Positions 25,760 to 38,174 are shown, counted from the first letter of the stretch. The stretch: 64,000 nt of DNA from Sarcophilus harrisii (GCF_902635505.1 NC_045429.1:425161669-425225668); one strand, 5' to 3'. The notes: generated by a model from the letters alone, not told the origin. Translations and numbers: made by a program.

Positions 25760-27230
25760 TCGAGTTTCAAATAAAACACAAATGGCTTTTCTATGTTGTC
25801 TAAGTGCAAGCCTATCGTTAGGGAACCTGGGATGGAGGTTTTTCTTGGGGGAAATTAAAAAGTCCTATCGGTATATGCCTACGTCTTTTAACACTAGGCA
25901 ATACGGAGTAGGTAAAGTGACATCCTTACATTTTGTCTGAGGGGGAAAGCGTGTGATTTTGTAGGTTTGAGGGATTTCTTAATGCTGAAATTATAAGAGA
26001 CTGGGCAACCACATCTACAATAGGCGAGTTGGAACTCCGTTGCCCCTAATACTATTTGGCCAAGGGAACAAGGCGATTTGGAATCGGGTTTTTTTTTCTT
26101 TTTGCGTCCAACTGGCTCTACGCCACGTAGTCTCCTGCTTCCCTAATCGACTTTATTTTTAATAAAGGTCTATGTTCTGTCTCTGCCTAATTATCCTCGC
26201 GAGACTGCGTAACGAAATGGATTCATTCAGAGCTCTTACGAGTCCGGACTAGCCGGTTTTAAGACCTGCCTCTTAGCAATTACCTAGCAATTCCAGGCTC
26301 TGTCATTTATCCTTAGTGCTCCAGGCAATTCTCTACGACTGGTTGCAGCGAAGGTACCGACCTGCATTCATAGGTGCCTTTCTAATTGGTAGAGGGACTT
26401 CTCTCTGCCTGTGAAAATCACTGAACCATTCCTACCCTATCCCCGAAATACCCGACGCATTCTGGGAACTGGCGGGAAAGACGTCTCCTCTTGAACTCTC
26501 TCCCTTTCTGAAAGGAATCTAATTTCCTTTGTGTTTCATCTGTTTTCAAACACTTCCCCACCCCCCACCCCCCACCCCCGCCTACAAGAAAGAATTAGCT
26601 TCAATAGCCTCCTCCGCCGAGAAAAGTAGGACACACACACACCCCCCCTCCAAGCTCCCGCGGACCCTACGGTGATATGGTAAGACATATTCAATCCCCA
26701 GTCATAACCCGTAAGAGAAATATTAGATTTGGACCCGAGTATCGAAAAAGATTCGGAGAAGACTTTTATCATTTTCCTCAAAGTTCGTCCTTTTTTTCGA
26801 TTGACCGTTTTATTCCTCTGAGCTTCGTTTTGCGGGGCACAGAAGGAAAAATAAAAGTCCGAGGTTTTGGCGTTCAGAGAAGCCGAGTTTAGAATTCTCT
26901 AAGTGAAGCTGGATGAGGCGTGCCACCCCTTCCTTCACTAGACAAGCTGGAGGACTAAAGACAGTATAGATGTGCCCCTGTTGCTGGGACAAAAGTTGGG
27001 ACTCCTCCCCGAGACTGTGGAAATCCATAGGCATTTGAGGGAACCCTCTAGTCAGGAGAACGCTGGAAATCAAAAGATGGAGACAATGGAAGTTTTGTCT
27101 CCCGAGTCCAAGAACCTTCCCTCATTGAGCCGCGGAGAGCCTCACAGCCAGCAGTGTTTGTGACTGGAAGTGTCTTACTCGAAACAAACAATTCTGTCAA
27201 TCCCAGTTTCCTCTCTTCTTCTTCCTCTAT
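25760..27230. other. Single-copy flank right of the histone core
   Basis: No gene recognised. CpG is more frequent than in the repeats to the right, especially 26,190-26,360 and 26,640-26,900. A C-rich stretch is at 26,556-26,580. The short frames show no known family. Confidence 0.35.
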
Positions 27231-29580
27231 TTCAAAAGCCCCACAAGATTCAGGAGGTAATTTAGAGTAATAGAAAACAGGCCTAGCAGGCCTGATCGAT
27301 TTATTTCTCTGAACCTATCTACTCTGTAAACCAAGGTGCTTAGAAATGTCTTTAACTTTCCTGAGACCTCAGGAAATACTTCTATTTTCCAAGTCCCACT
27401 CATATGGCCATGCTCATTGCATCATCTCAGCAGAATACCTAATAGTTTCTATCAAAAGCAAAAAAAAAAAAAAGACAGGATCAGCCACAGTATTTTCATT
27501 CTTACCACCAGTATAATGTAATCTACCTCCATTTTCTCTTAACTATCTCTGGAGGATGACAAAGAACTAGCAAGACTGGGAAGAAAAGGCTAAACTCCCT
27601 CCTTTTACTGAAGCCAGCTAGAGGAAGCTTAGCTAATTGTTTTCAAAGTCAAATTGACTTATGCCCCTGACAGTATCTACAAATTATCCTACTCACTTGT
27701 CCTTGAAATGTCCCTTTTTTAAAGTTTCGACTTCCCAGTACACCAGGATTTGTATAATTAGCTTACGCATACTCAACATAAGTGAATATTTTTTAAATTA
27801 TTAAAAATCCAATCATGAACAACATGATTTTTAATCATCAAAATTTAAAGAAATTAAAACAATGAAGCTTTTTTTTAATTTATCAATTAAATTTGAAATT
27901 ATTAAAGTTGGGTACTGGTTCTAGTATTTATTACTTTTCTGGATTTCCACTTATTTACCTGCAAAAAGAAGGGAGTAGATGAGAATATTTAAATGTCCCA
28001 TCTAGTTCAAAACTTGGATGGGAGCAATAGATATAATAGAAAATATTTTTTTTTCATTCTGATTTTGTAAAGGGACTCATAATCAAACCTTTACCCTAAA
28101 AACACAAAACATCCTTTTAAGCTTTATTTTTACAGACTCAAAAAAAAAAAAAAATTCTCAAGGATTCTCTCTTAACCCATGCACTTTTCTATGATGGGCC
28201 AATATAGAAACTCAAAGGTTAGCTTTTTTTTTTAATTAAATTTTAAAATGTTAATTTTTTTTTCTTTTCTGATGCCAGCCAGAGTCCCCAGGGTGTCACA
28301 ATATGGGCTGCACCAAAGAAAATAAAGTGACCAGGTAAATCAAACATCAGGTTGACTTTTTTCTTAACAGGCTATGAGCCAAATAGAGTCCCCAAGCAAG
28401 AACAGAAACCTCTGAGAGGACAGGAGGGAGTGAAGACAATTAACCTAATGCCAAAAAGAAATGGGTTCTGCCAAGTAGGAATGAATGTCAACTTAACAAA
28501 GGAGGCAGTGTCCTTGAAAGAGTGCAAAAAATGAATTAGGGGGCTTAAGCTTGCAGATCAGCCTCCTCACTAGAGCAATATCCTTTCTCCCAACCCAAGG
28601 TTTAAATGAAGCAGTAAAAGGATATAAATGGATATAAGGATTCTCAAAGTAAAGCCATCTCCCTGGCACAATACAATTCCTGAGCAATTCAATCCCACCA
28701 CATTGAAAGAGTTGTAGACACATTGGAGTATACCCCTTTGCCCACCATCATGATACTTAGCCCAGAGTGAAATAATTAAGTCAAAACCTACATGACCAGG
28801 GATTTTGAGGTTTTCTGCTTTGGCTTTTCTTTATTTTGTAGGGTCAGGGAAAAAAAAAAGCAGAAAGAACCCTCAAGGACTCATCATGGTTTATAGTAGA
28901 TAGATCACTGAATTTGAAATTTTTGAAATGAGTTTGAATACTGGTACTATTATTTACTACCTTTCTAGATTTCTGCTTCCTTATTGTAAAATGAAGGGAT
29001 CAGATGAAATGAAGTCTCATCTGGTCCAAAGCTTAGATGGAGAAGTAGCTAAAAATGGAGAATTCTTTATGCCATATGTCTCCTGATGGAGGTAGTGAAC
29101 ATACTAGCATCTTCTAGAAACAATTAGGTACATCTCTTTTAATTTGCACATCTATTGAGAATTAATTGACCTGGGTTTTTGTGGAGTGGAGGTCAGCCTT
29201 TGTGCTTGGCCAGTAAAGGGGAGCTGTCTCTTTTCTGAAGACTTAGCATTGATGTAAACACTCCCCCTTCCCTTTCCCACCATACACTGTTTAATCCACC
29301 CACTAAGATGTCAGTTGTTCAGAAGTGGTAGGGGAGAGAGCGCACCCAAGAAATAGTAGCAGCTATAATGGTGGAATGCCAAGAATTCCTGAATTGAGCC
29401 AGGGAAAGTCAGAGGGAGTGGTACAGTCTTAATCATGGAGTTAAAGAGTCAAAGATGGGGAAATCAGTCTTTTGAATAGGGAAAGAATGTCTGAGCAATG
29501 CAAGATTCTTGAAGAACTTGAAACAGTTCTTAAATTTGGGATTATCATATGTCTAAAATTGTAAAACCTTGGAAAAATCA
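27230..29580. other. AT-rich intergenic DNA, no gene seen
   Basis: A-runs at 27,460-27,473, 28,140-28,154 and 28,850-28,859, and no assignable gene. Diverged repeats are likely but not named. Confidence 0.35.
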
Positions 29581-29584
29581 TTGA

Positions 29585-29890
29585 GTCCAATGGCTTTTAT
29601 TATACAGATGAGAGAACCAAGGCTCAGAGATTTTTAAATAGTTTGCCCACAGTCACTTCAGAAGTGAGATATGAATTAGATGATCTGACTGACTGCAGAT
29701 CTTTTCACTGGACTGGATCACTTCTTAGGGACAGGACATTATGTTGATAGCCTTGGAAGTAGAAAAGCCATCAAGAGCCATGTAGGTTTCAATTTTATGG
29801 TATTGAGATTTGGCCTCAGACACTTAACACTTTCTAGTTGTGTGACCCTGGGCAAGTCACATAATTCCTATTGCCTCACAAAACAAAACA
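29585..29890. repeat. Two SINE fragments (MIR reverse, then a SINE with A-rich tail)
   Basis: 29,585-29,720 has 'gagaaccaaggctcagagat' and 'gtttgcccacagtcact' in reverse MIR order. 29,790-29,890 has 'tgtgaccctgggcaagtcac' and ends in an aaacaaacaaac tail on the plus strand. Confidence 0.65.
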
Positions 29891-30221
29891 AACAAACAAA
29901 AAAAATTTGAGACATGAAATAAGCCAAGAGATGGTTCCAGGATATATATCCCCAAACTTTGAAGATTTCTAAAAATCAATACCCACATCTGGAAATTCAT
30001 ATAAGGATGGAGAGCAAGAGGACTGCTGTCACCTTGAATTAAAAACACTAAATTCATTTCCCTCCATAAGGAGAATCGGTGGTCCCATATCAGAGGCCTT
30101 TTTAGGTGTCTAAGGTGAATATGAAACTTAAATGAAATGTTGGGAGAGGCTGCCTTTAACTCTTCCATTTTTTCCCCTCTGCTTTGAGGTAAATCTAAAC
30201 CACAGGGTGGAGCTATCAGTC

Positions 30222-30400
30222 TATAGCAGTGGTTTCCAAATTTATCATAATTAGGAACTCCCGTGGGGGGAAAAAAAAGTATTTTGAGCAAGCCTTCCTC
30301 TCACAAATTATATGTGCATGCTATTGTACTGATATGTACATTATTTAAAATTGAAATGAGAGAATAAATAAAGCTGAATAAACTATGTTTGGAGTTTTTA
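30222..30400 (+). mobile_element. Possible hAT/Charlie-type DNA transposon remnant
   Basis: Begins 'agcagtggtttccaaattta', close to the CAGTGGTTCTCAAACTTT terminus of MER5/Charlie elements. The other terminus was not identified. Confidence 0.4.
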
Positions 30401-30769
30401 TTTTATTAAACGTAGAAGGAAAATTTTTGTTCTTGAGAATAGTCACTGAATATACCTAACACAGAACACTGTCTGAAGTCAGAAAATCTAGATTCAAATC
30501 CTACCTCAAACACTATTTGTGTGATCTCAGGCAAATCCCCTAGGTTCTCTGAGCCTTATTTCCTAAGGGAGTTAAAGAATGGCATGGCCTTGGAGTACAT
30601 TTATTTCTAGTTCTTTTACCTTTTTAAAGAAAAATATTTGTAAATTTGTAAGTTATAGTTGTTTGCTAGTAATTAATCAGTTAATTTGATCAAAATAACT
30701 AAGCAGTAAATATTTCTTTTAAAAAATCTTTTTTAATTGGGGGATATTCAATATAGGTCAACTAATAGT

Positions 30770-31000
30770 TCCAGACCAGTTAGGAAGTTATTATAATTGC
30801 CCAGGCAAAAGACGAATTGAGAAAGTTGGACAGATGGCAGGATCAAAAGGACAATATCTGAAGTGAGTGAAAGCAAAGAATTAGTGCAAAACAGAGTGAC
30901 TGGAAAGTCAGTAGTGTCCTCAATGTTTAAAAAATACTTTTAAAAAATGCAAAAAGAAGTTATGTAGGAAGTGAGGAGAGAAAGAGATACAGCAGTGAGA
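30770..31000 (-). repeat. Antisense L2 fragment
   Basis: 'accagttaggaagttattat' and 'aattgcccaggcaaaagac' match reverse L2 reverse-transcriptase sequence. A MIR-like piece lies at 30,465-30,600. Confidence 0.55.
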
Positions 31001-31009
31001 TTTGCCATG

Positions 31010-31785
31010 CAGATCACAGCCCATCCAAGGCTACTTATCTGATGTGACTCATTCTGTTCCACCTAAAACGAACAAATGGAAAATGGGAATTTTCCAATGT
31101 AGCCAGCTGAGCTAAGGATGCCCCAATTAGGATTAGGTTTTGACTACCCTGAGCAACTGCAATTCTTGCAATGAAGAAGGGAGATTAGGAACATGCATTT
31201 TAGTGGGGGGAAGAGTGGATGAGTTTTGGGGTGATAATAGGTAGAGGGTACATGGAATTGTTTTGAAAAGAAGAGCCATAGTTAGTTATGAGAGTAGAAT
31301 ACTATTCATATTACCACTGTTACAAATCAATAATAAAAACTTCTCAACTCATACCCACCAGGGCTAGATCTGTGGTATTCCAAGTGCAGGTTCTAGTCTG
31401 AAGAAGAGCTGAGACCTGAACTCAAGGATGTGTGATCAGCCAATCAGAGAATATTACAACCCATTCTTCCAGCAATAGCCATTCATGGAAGTTGCCTTCT
31501 GTAACTTCTCACTTATGTGTATCCCCTATTACGCCCCCAACTCTGCTCCTCCTCCTCCATCTGCGCAGATTTCTAACTTCCTCTCTTCTAAGCTGTCTCC
31601 AGCACTGTTGTTACCTAACCACTACCAGAGCACTCACCTTGGGAAACCCTCAGTACCCACTTGAAGTGTAAATTTCAAAATGCATGACAGAAATTAAGAG
31701 ACTTGCTTCTCTATTTTCATTCTGAGTGGGATAAGTGAGTTTCAGGATCCATCCCTGCTGAGTATGGAAAAGAAGGCTACAACAC
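31010..31785. other. Intergenic, no gene seen
   Basis: No gene or clear repeat recognised. A 79-codon frame at 31,432-31,671 has no recognised family. Confidence 0.35.
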
Positions 31786-31789
31786 ATCC

Positions 31790-32040
31790 CCTTCCCACCA
31801 CACAGACATCTACCATCCTATTCCAACCCAGATTTAGTTTTTGCTTGGGCTTTAGCAGCGGTCCCCCTAATTATTCTCCTGCCCCAAGTCATTTAAGCTC
31901 TACAACCCATTCTCTAACACAACTTCCCATGCTTTTTTAATATAATGGTTTAACCATATCACTCTCCTATTCAGTAAATTCTAATGGCTCCTTATAAACA
32001 CTAGGATCAAATAATTCACCTTTATCTCATCCTTTTTAAA
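31790..32040 (+). repeat. L2 fragment
   Basis: 'aaccatatcactctcctatt' and 'aaattctaatggctccttat' are L2 landmarks. 32,040-33,180 is AT-rich with no gene seen. Confidence 0.6.
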
Positions 32041-33185
32041 TTTATATTTTGTACAAGTTTTATAAAGTATATAATTATTGGTACAGTAGTATATGTAGAT
32101 AATTTGTAAATAAAAATACACATATTAGATGCCTGATCAAAAATGTATGGGATGCATGATCAAGAAAGTCTGGAGAGTACTAGATCCCTAGAGTGCTTAA
32201 GAGATGGAGAATTGTATCAACTATTTGTAAAATACTTTGTGCCCTTCCCCCACCTTTAGGTTCTGTCTATATAATAAATAATAAATAAAAGCTATCTTGC
32301 ACCTAATATCCATTATTATCTTGAGTGCATAATGTTGAAGAAAAAAAGTAAATATGGTAACCTAGATTTTAGTAATATCTGCCATATTTTTTATTTTATT
32401 GACAATTTTTATTTTAAATCCAAATATTTCTAGCCTAGAGAGAGACACGTTCAAACTGGTATAGTATCCTCATATCACTGGGCATTTCTCTGTAGTTCTA
32501 CCTCAAGAAAATTTGAACAAGGAAAAAAGGATAATTATAAGTATGATTTATGATTAACATTCCTGAACAATAGCCACTACTTAGTGCCTTCCATTATCTC
32601 TCCCCACTAGGACAGAAATGTCCCTCTCCCAAGATCAACAGTATAATCCTTTCTGAATAACAAAAGAGGGCATTTCACTCTCTAGCCAATTGCTCCTGGG
32701 TACGAGGAAGCCAAAGATCTCTAAACAAGATAAATAAATCTGAACTTCATCCTTTTAAGAGAAAGCCTTAGCTTTTGTTCCAATTTTCTACAGAAAATTC
32801 TAAAGTTTTAAGCTGGGGAAAAAAATATTATTTCTTAATATTATCAGTTGAACTAAAAAGGGTTTTATATGCTTTTACAAGGGGAACTAGGGACACTGCC
32901 CATATATCTGTTATTGAAAGTAGATTTTGGAAAGAACACAAATAACTGCATTTTGTTCTGTTTTTGCCTTTTGCTTTAGGCAGGGTGGGAGGAATTAAAG
33001 GGAGGGGAGGCTAATATCTCAGGCATGTATTTCAGGGACAGCATAAAGCCAAATGCCTGTCCTTCTCCTTCCCCTTCATAATGTTACAAAAAACTATTCT
33101 AGAAGACTTTGAATACATAGTTCAAGAAACTCACTCCCTTCTCTTTATCTTATCCAATAACACAGCATTTGTAGCTTAAAAATAG

Positions 33186-33420
33186 ACATGGAATTGGCAC
33201 TGTGGATAGAATGCTGAACCTGGAGTCAGGAGGACTCATCTTCCAGAGGTCAAATCTGTATTGACACACTACCTGTGTGACCTGGGAGTGTCACTTAATC
33301 CTCTTTGTCTCAGTTTCCTCATCTGTAAAATGAGTTAGAGAAGGAAATGGCAAACTACTCCAGTATCTGCCCCCCCCCAAAAAAAAAAATGGTTTCAGGG
33401 ACACAACTGAGCAACAGTAG
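33186..33420 (+). repeat. MAR1-type SINE
   Basis: 'aacctggagtcaggaggact', 'tcagtttcctcatctgtaaa' and 'aaatggcaaactactccagt' in order. The middle carries a C/A run at 33,370-33,389. Confidence 0.85.
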
Positions 33421-33429
33421 CTTAAGAAA

Positions 33430-34510
33430 TACTAATTGACTAACTAACTGATAAAGAAGATACTGTTTTCTTTAGTCTATTGTAAATGACTATGGTATCA
33501 GATACATTTATTCTTTTCTTTGTAACAATTTAAACATTCTAAAATATAACCTTTTCTTTCTGCTGAGGTACCTTACAGGATCTTACCCAGCAATATACAA
33601 TTCTTCTCCTCTGCTGTTCTATGTCCTAATTGGAACTTTGATCTTCAAGAGAACAAAGGCTTCAGGAAAGTGACGTCTTCACTTCCAAGTGGATTGGATT
33701 TAAGGGAAACAGAACAATGAAAAGTCATCAACCTCAATTTCTCCCCAAGAGTCATCAAAAGTGCAGTGGCAAGGCATAAAATGAGTGGTGATCCCCAGGA
33801 TGCAGTGGAAGACCTTGGTCTTTTTAAGCGAAGATTTTTACCAGGTTCTCGGTTTGCCTGACTCATTCAGTGCTCAAGGCTAGGTAAGAATTGAGTCAAA
33901 AGATGGCTTAGTTTACCATCACAAAAGAATCCAGCTGAAAGGGAAGATGCTCAGGGTTCCTGACCTGAATGGAAAACCTTTGCTATTTACGCTTACTAGG
34001 AGCAAACAAAACCCAAACAATGGACAAGAAAGGCTTAAGGTGGCTCAGTGAAAGCCTAAGTTTTTTGGGTTAAAAGACATAGTCAAGTAGGCCTCATCTG
34101 AATCACAATGGACTTTTTCAAAGCCAGTTTTCTCAGAATTATATTTCAAAAATTTATTAATGAAAACAAGAGACAGTGAATTGTTTCGGCAATTAAAAAA
34201 AAAGTAATAAAATAAATGGAAGGGGATGGAAACTAGCCCCCAAACCTCAAGATGCCTTGTGAAATACAATAAAAAATTATACTCTTCTAGAGAAAGGACC
34301 CAAATGTGAGGACTCTCCTCACATGGACAGAGGAGGAAGAGGAAAAAAAAGAAAAAGAAGAAAGAAGAGGAAAGTGGGGGCAGAAAGGAGGAAGGGGAGG
34401 AGGAGGAACTCTTGATAAGTAGGTCATATAACTCAGGAAAGGGGAAGAAGTGTGAGTCAGAGAATATGTGTGCGTGTGTTCACATATATTCATGTGCACT
34501 TGCATGTAAG
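33430..34510. other. Intergenic, no gene seen
   Basis: No gene recognised. A purine-rich stretch (GGA/GAA) is at 34,322-34,410. Confidence 0.4.
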
Positions 34511-35085
34511 GGCAGCTAAGTGGCACAATGGAGAGCACACTGTAATGTTAAAGGTCACTTTTAATGGGGTGATCAGTTCCTCCATTTGTCCTATTTCGAA
34601 TTCTGCCTTAAGGTTATGACCATCCCCTCTTAATGGTTGAGATAAAGGTGTTATAGACATTCCTTAATGTCATTAGAATATCAGTAATCTCCATCTATGA
34701 GGCTATCCTCACCTAGGTCTCTGCATTATGTCATTGTTAATGTTATTCCATAAAAGGCTTACTGTCCCGATACTCAGGGCTAGACCCTTTGAGATGATAG
34801 TCTCGTCTAGCCCTGGGATCCATTAGTCCCAGTATTTCTCTCCATTTAATAAACTATTGAATTGGTCTCTAATCTCTGTCTTGCTCAGTTTCTTTTAACA
34901 TTACATTCCCTCACATCAGATATTTAATAGCTGTGTGAACTCTGAGCAAATCATTTACCTGTTTTCAGTTCTTCATCTGTAAAATGAACTGGAGAAAAAA
35001 ATGGCAAATCACTCCAGTATCTCAGCCAAGAAAACCCTTAAATGGGGTCACAAAGAGTCAGACATGACTGAACCAAAAAAGTGTG
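34511..35085 (+). repeat. MAR1-type SINE interrupted by an LTR
   Basis: Left part 34,511-34,540 ('ggcagctaagtggcacaatg'), right part 34,906-35,085 ('aaatggcaaatcactccagt', 'gagtcagacatgactgaacc'). The LTR between them is therefore younger than the SINE. Some central SINE bases appear to be missing at the junction. Confidence 0.85.
34541..34905 (+). mobile_element. Solo LTR of an endogenous retrovirus, inside a SINE
   Basis: About 365 bp, beginning tgtaatgttaaa and ending tttaacattaca, a 12-bp inverted terminal repeat with TG...CA ends. A poly(A) signal (aataaa) lies near 34,848, followed by a 'ctctaatctctgtcttgctc' stretch typical of LTR R/U5 ends. No internal viral part is present, so it is a fossil left by LTR-LTR recombination. 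Probably ERV class II-like. No clear target-site duplication was seen. Confidence 0.7.
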
Positions 35086-35089
35086 TATG

Positions 35090-36060
35090 CATATGTCTAT
35101 CACCTATTAATGATGTGTTCAAATGTATACGTACATGTATATTTGTGTATATCAGAGGTTGAAATGAATAAATCAATGATCAAGTAGCTCCCTACAAAAT
35201 TTCACTTGTTAGTGGGAAAATGTAGTAGAGTTCAGTCCCTTTCATACTGAACCACAGAGGAAAAGCCAGATTTTAGATCACTAACTGGGGAACTGAGGAA
35301 CAGCACAGGAAAAGTAGGAATTAAGAGAACTAAGGAAGTTGATCATAAATTTGCTAATTCCTGTTGACTTTTTAAAGGTACTTCTAATTTTATAACATTC
35401 TAAGTAATGTGGGGAAATCCTCTGATTATTTTGGGAAATGGCAAGTTAGAAACAAAGCATGATATTGCTCATATTCTCCTAAGAAGAACATTTAAATACA
35501 ATTATCATAAGATTATGGTTGAAAGGCAACTTTCGAGATCTAATCCCCACTTTTGACATATCAGAGAAACGGGGCTTTAAAAATTTAAGTGATTTATCTA
35601 AGCTCCCACAGATGGTTTAGTTTAGAGCCAGGACTAGAATTTAGGAAGATTACCGAGTCAGTACTCATTTCAAGACACTGTACTATTTTATTTCTAGATT
35701 GTAAACAGTTTTTTACTTTTTCAAAAAAAAAGGCAAAATACTTAATAATCTCAGCTCCCTTTATATTTTGTCGCTTGTAAATTGTTTTCATACGCTCTAA
35801 ACTAAGTAGTACAAATAATTAGAATATCCATTTTATAGATAGTTGAGGGGAAAGAGACTCAAACATATTAAATGATTTAATCCCTGGTCATCCAGTTTCT
35901 TGAGTATATGAACTGGGGTGGGAATCTGGATGCCCTCTGACATGTAGATTTCTATCACTCCATACTAACCTGAGAAACATTCACCATACATACCCCTTGC
36001 ACATGTATTGTTGTCTCCATTAGAACATAAACTTTTTCTCTTTTATGGTTATGGTTTGTG
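35090..36060. other. Intergenic with two MIR fragments
   Basis: Reverse MIR-like pieces at about 35,510-35,660 and 35,815-35,945. No gene seen. Confidence 0.45.
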
Positions 36061-36063
36061 TAA

Positions 36064-36552
36064 TGCCGGAGAAACAGACAAGATAGAGATTTGAGAGTTT
36101 TTAACATTTTATTTAAAAGGGAGGGATTGTGCTGGGGGAATGCTGCCCCCAGGGCTGATGTCCAAAGCATCCAGCCCCCAATGTGAGTTCTCAATGACAT
36201 TTATATGCAGGTGGCTCAGCTACAAGGGTAGACGGAAGCAGGGGCGGAGTCGGAGCACTGGGAGCGGGACTATCAATCCGATTCGGACAGGGTTGGGGTG
36301 GACATTCTGATAAATTGGGATGACAGAATGGGGAAAGGCACCGGATATTCCGATAAATTGGGATGGGGAGAGGCACCGGACATTCTGATGATGTCTAAGA
36401 TAGTTCTTTCTCCTTATCTGGATCATCACGATTAGGAGGGAGGGGTGGTGTTGCAGGATTGAGCAGAACAATTAGACGCTGAGGCACAACAATTCAGGGA
36501 AACCGAGGCAGGACAATTTAGGGAAACTGAATCAGGGCAATAAAAGGGAACT
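36064..36552 (-). mobile_element. Solo LTR of an endogenous retrovirus (minus strand)
   Basis: On the minus strand: repeated 'gtttccctaaattgtcctgc'-type units near the start, a TATA-like 'catataaatgtcatt' at about 36,195-36,210, poly(A) signal aaataaaatg near 36,108, and a closing 'cttgtctgtttctccggca'. An imperfect tandem repeat of about 45 bp ('gataaattgggatg' with 'ggcaccgga') lies near 36,308-36,395. No internal viral part. The outer boundary near 36,552 is approximate. It is a fossil, about 170 bp left of the GC-rich BOLA1 upstream region. Confidence 0.65.
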
Positions 36553-36719
36553 GTGACGCAGCAGCTTGAATGGAAAGTGAGATGGTATGAACATAAGATT
36601 TCTGTCACTGCTATTTTCTGTCTCTGGTTGATGAATCGAGAGTGTAGGCAAACAGTTCAATGGAATACATAGTAAACGGTTCTCTTTCATGTCCTCTCTT
36701 TCCCACAGTGCCTCTGGGT

Positions 36720-36975
36720 TGACCTGCATTGCGTAATGCAGGCGCAACATAAATTCCAAGAAACTACAACTCCTATGAGCGCTAGGGAAGCGGGCTACGC
36801 GGCATCTCGAAAATTGGGTACTTACGCCGTCGCCTGCTCGCCAATGAGGGACTAAGGACTCCATTTCCCGGCACGTCTTGCGAAGCCGAGACTCCAATTA
36901 CCGGTGCGTCTTCCGCGATGGAGCGAGTGTAACGAATCCCGGAGTGGCGCCAGCGGCTGACCTCTAGGGACAGGT
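36720..36975 (+). promoter_or_regulatory. Probable BOLA1 promoter and 5' exon
   Basis: CpG-rich, TATA-less stretch with CCAAT at about 36,841 and 36,894, ending in a good splice donor ggacag|gtacag (exon end 36,973). The BOLA1 coding exon begins at a splice acceptor at 37,664, which implies an upstream non-coding exon; this is the best candidate. It may be bidirectional. Inference only; other donors are possible. 36,980-37,660 is C-rich intron or spacer with no other gene seen. Confidence 0.5.
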
Positions 36976-37666
36976 ACAGAGGGGGGGAGGTATCGGGGGG
37001 CGTGGGCTCAGATGTCAATCCCTGAAGTATGGGCCCCCCCAACTCTTCCTTATTTATCGCCCCTCCCGCCCCCGCCATTAGAAAACAGCAGAAAATAGAA
37101 AGTTCGGCTTGGCTGCCCGGCGCTTAGCTGCGCACATAATAAACGATTGATTTTATTTATGTATCATTCGTTCATTCATTCATTCTATCAGTCCTTCCGT
37201 TTGCAGCAGCTACCCTCTTTAAAACAAGCACCTCCTCCTGGGTTCCCCCACCCCCACTCCGCCCCCTCCCATCCCTTTTCTCTACCTGGGTTCCATCCCC
37301 CCCCTTTCCTACTCAGCCCTAGTCCGGTCCATTATCTTTACCCTCCCTCCCGCCCCCGCCTTCATTACCAGCACCATCCCCAGCCTCCGGCGTTTGCTAC
37401 GATCTAGGAGCCCGCTTCCAGCCCCCCCCTGAGCTCTTTGTAACCTCCTCCCTCGACGTCACAGAAGGATAGGGTGGGATCTCCTCGCTCTCGCCTCCCA
37501 GCCCGGCACAATGTGGGTGGGCTGCCTGAAGGAGGGGGGGTTGGTTGCTTGGACTGGGGAATGGGGTAGGGGTGAAGTCAAGGTCGTATGGGGGGGTCTC
37601 CAAGCCTCATTTGTCCCTTCCTCCCTCCTCCCTACCTCTCCCCTTCCCCTATCCTTCCTGTAGCTG

Positions 37667-38092
37667 ATGCTGAGTGTGCTGTCAATCCGACTTGTGGCCC
37701 CCCGGGCCATGTCCGGCTGCGTCCATCTGTCCGGAGGCTGCGTAAAGAGGGCCGGAATGGAGGGCCCTGTGGAAGCTGCGATAAGAGCAAAGCTGGAGCA
37801 GGCCTTGAGCCCGGAGGTGCTGGAGCTTCGAAATGAGAGCAGTGGTCACGCTGTGCCCCCTGGCAGCGAGACCCATTTCCGAGTGGCCGTGGTGAGCTCC
37901 CGTTTCGAAGGACTAAGCTCCCTGCAGCGCCATCGACTGGTCCATGCTGCCCTGGCCGAAGAACTTGCAGGACCTGTCCATGCCCTGGCTATCCAAGCTC
38001 GGACCCCTGCCCAATGGAGAGATAACCCCCAAATAGAAATCAGCCCTTCCTGCCTGGGTGGGAGTAAGAAAGACCTCCATGGTGTCTCCTGA
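37667..38092 (+). CDS. BOLA1: BOLA1, mitochondrial BolA-like protein
   Basis: Single coding exon of 141 codons, preceded by a splice acceptor (ccttcctgtag|ctg) three bases before the ATG. The protein matches human BOLA1 (137 residues) through the BolA domain: PVEAAIRAKLEQALSPEVLE, LRNESSGHAVPPGSETHFRV, and RFEGLSSLQRHRLVHAALAE with the conserved His. Residues 1 to about 30 are hydrophobic and arginine-bearing (MLSVLSIRLVAPRAM), fitting a mitochondrial targeting peptide, and differ most from human. BOLA1 works with glutaredoxin GLRX5 in mitochondrial iron-sulfur and thiol-redox balance. It lies between the histone cluster and SV2A as in human. Confidence 0.97.
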   Translation: MLSVLSIRLVAPRAMSGCVHLSGGCVKRAGMEGPVEAAIRAKLEQALSPEVLELRNESSGHAVPPGSETHFRVAVVSSRFEGLSSLQRHRLVHAALAEELAGPVHALAIQARTPAQWRDNPQIEISPSCLGGSKKDLHGVS

Positions 38093-38174
38093 AAGCTTGC
38101 CGAAGAGGGGGGAACACATGTATTTTAGATTTGTGGGAGGAGTTACTGACCTCGATTGGGGCCTGCCCTCCCAA

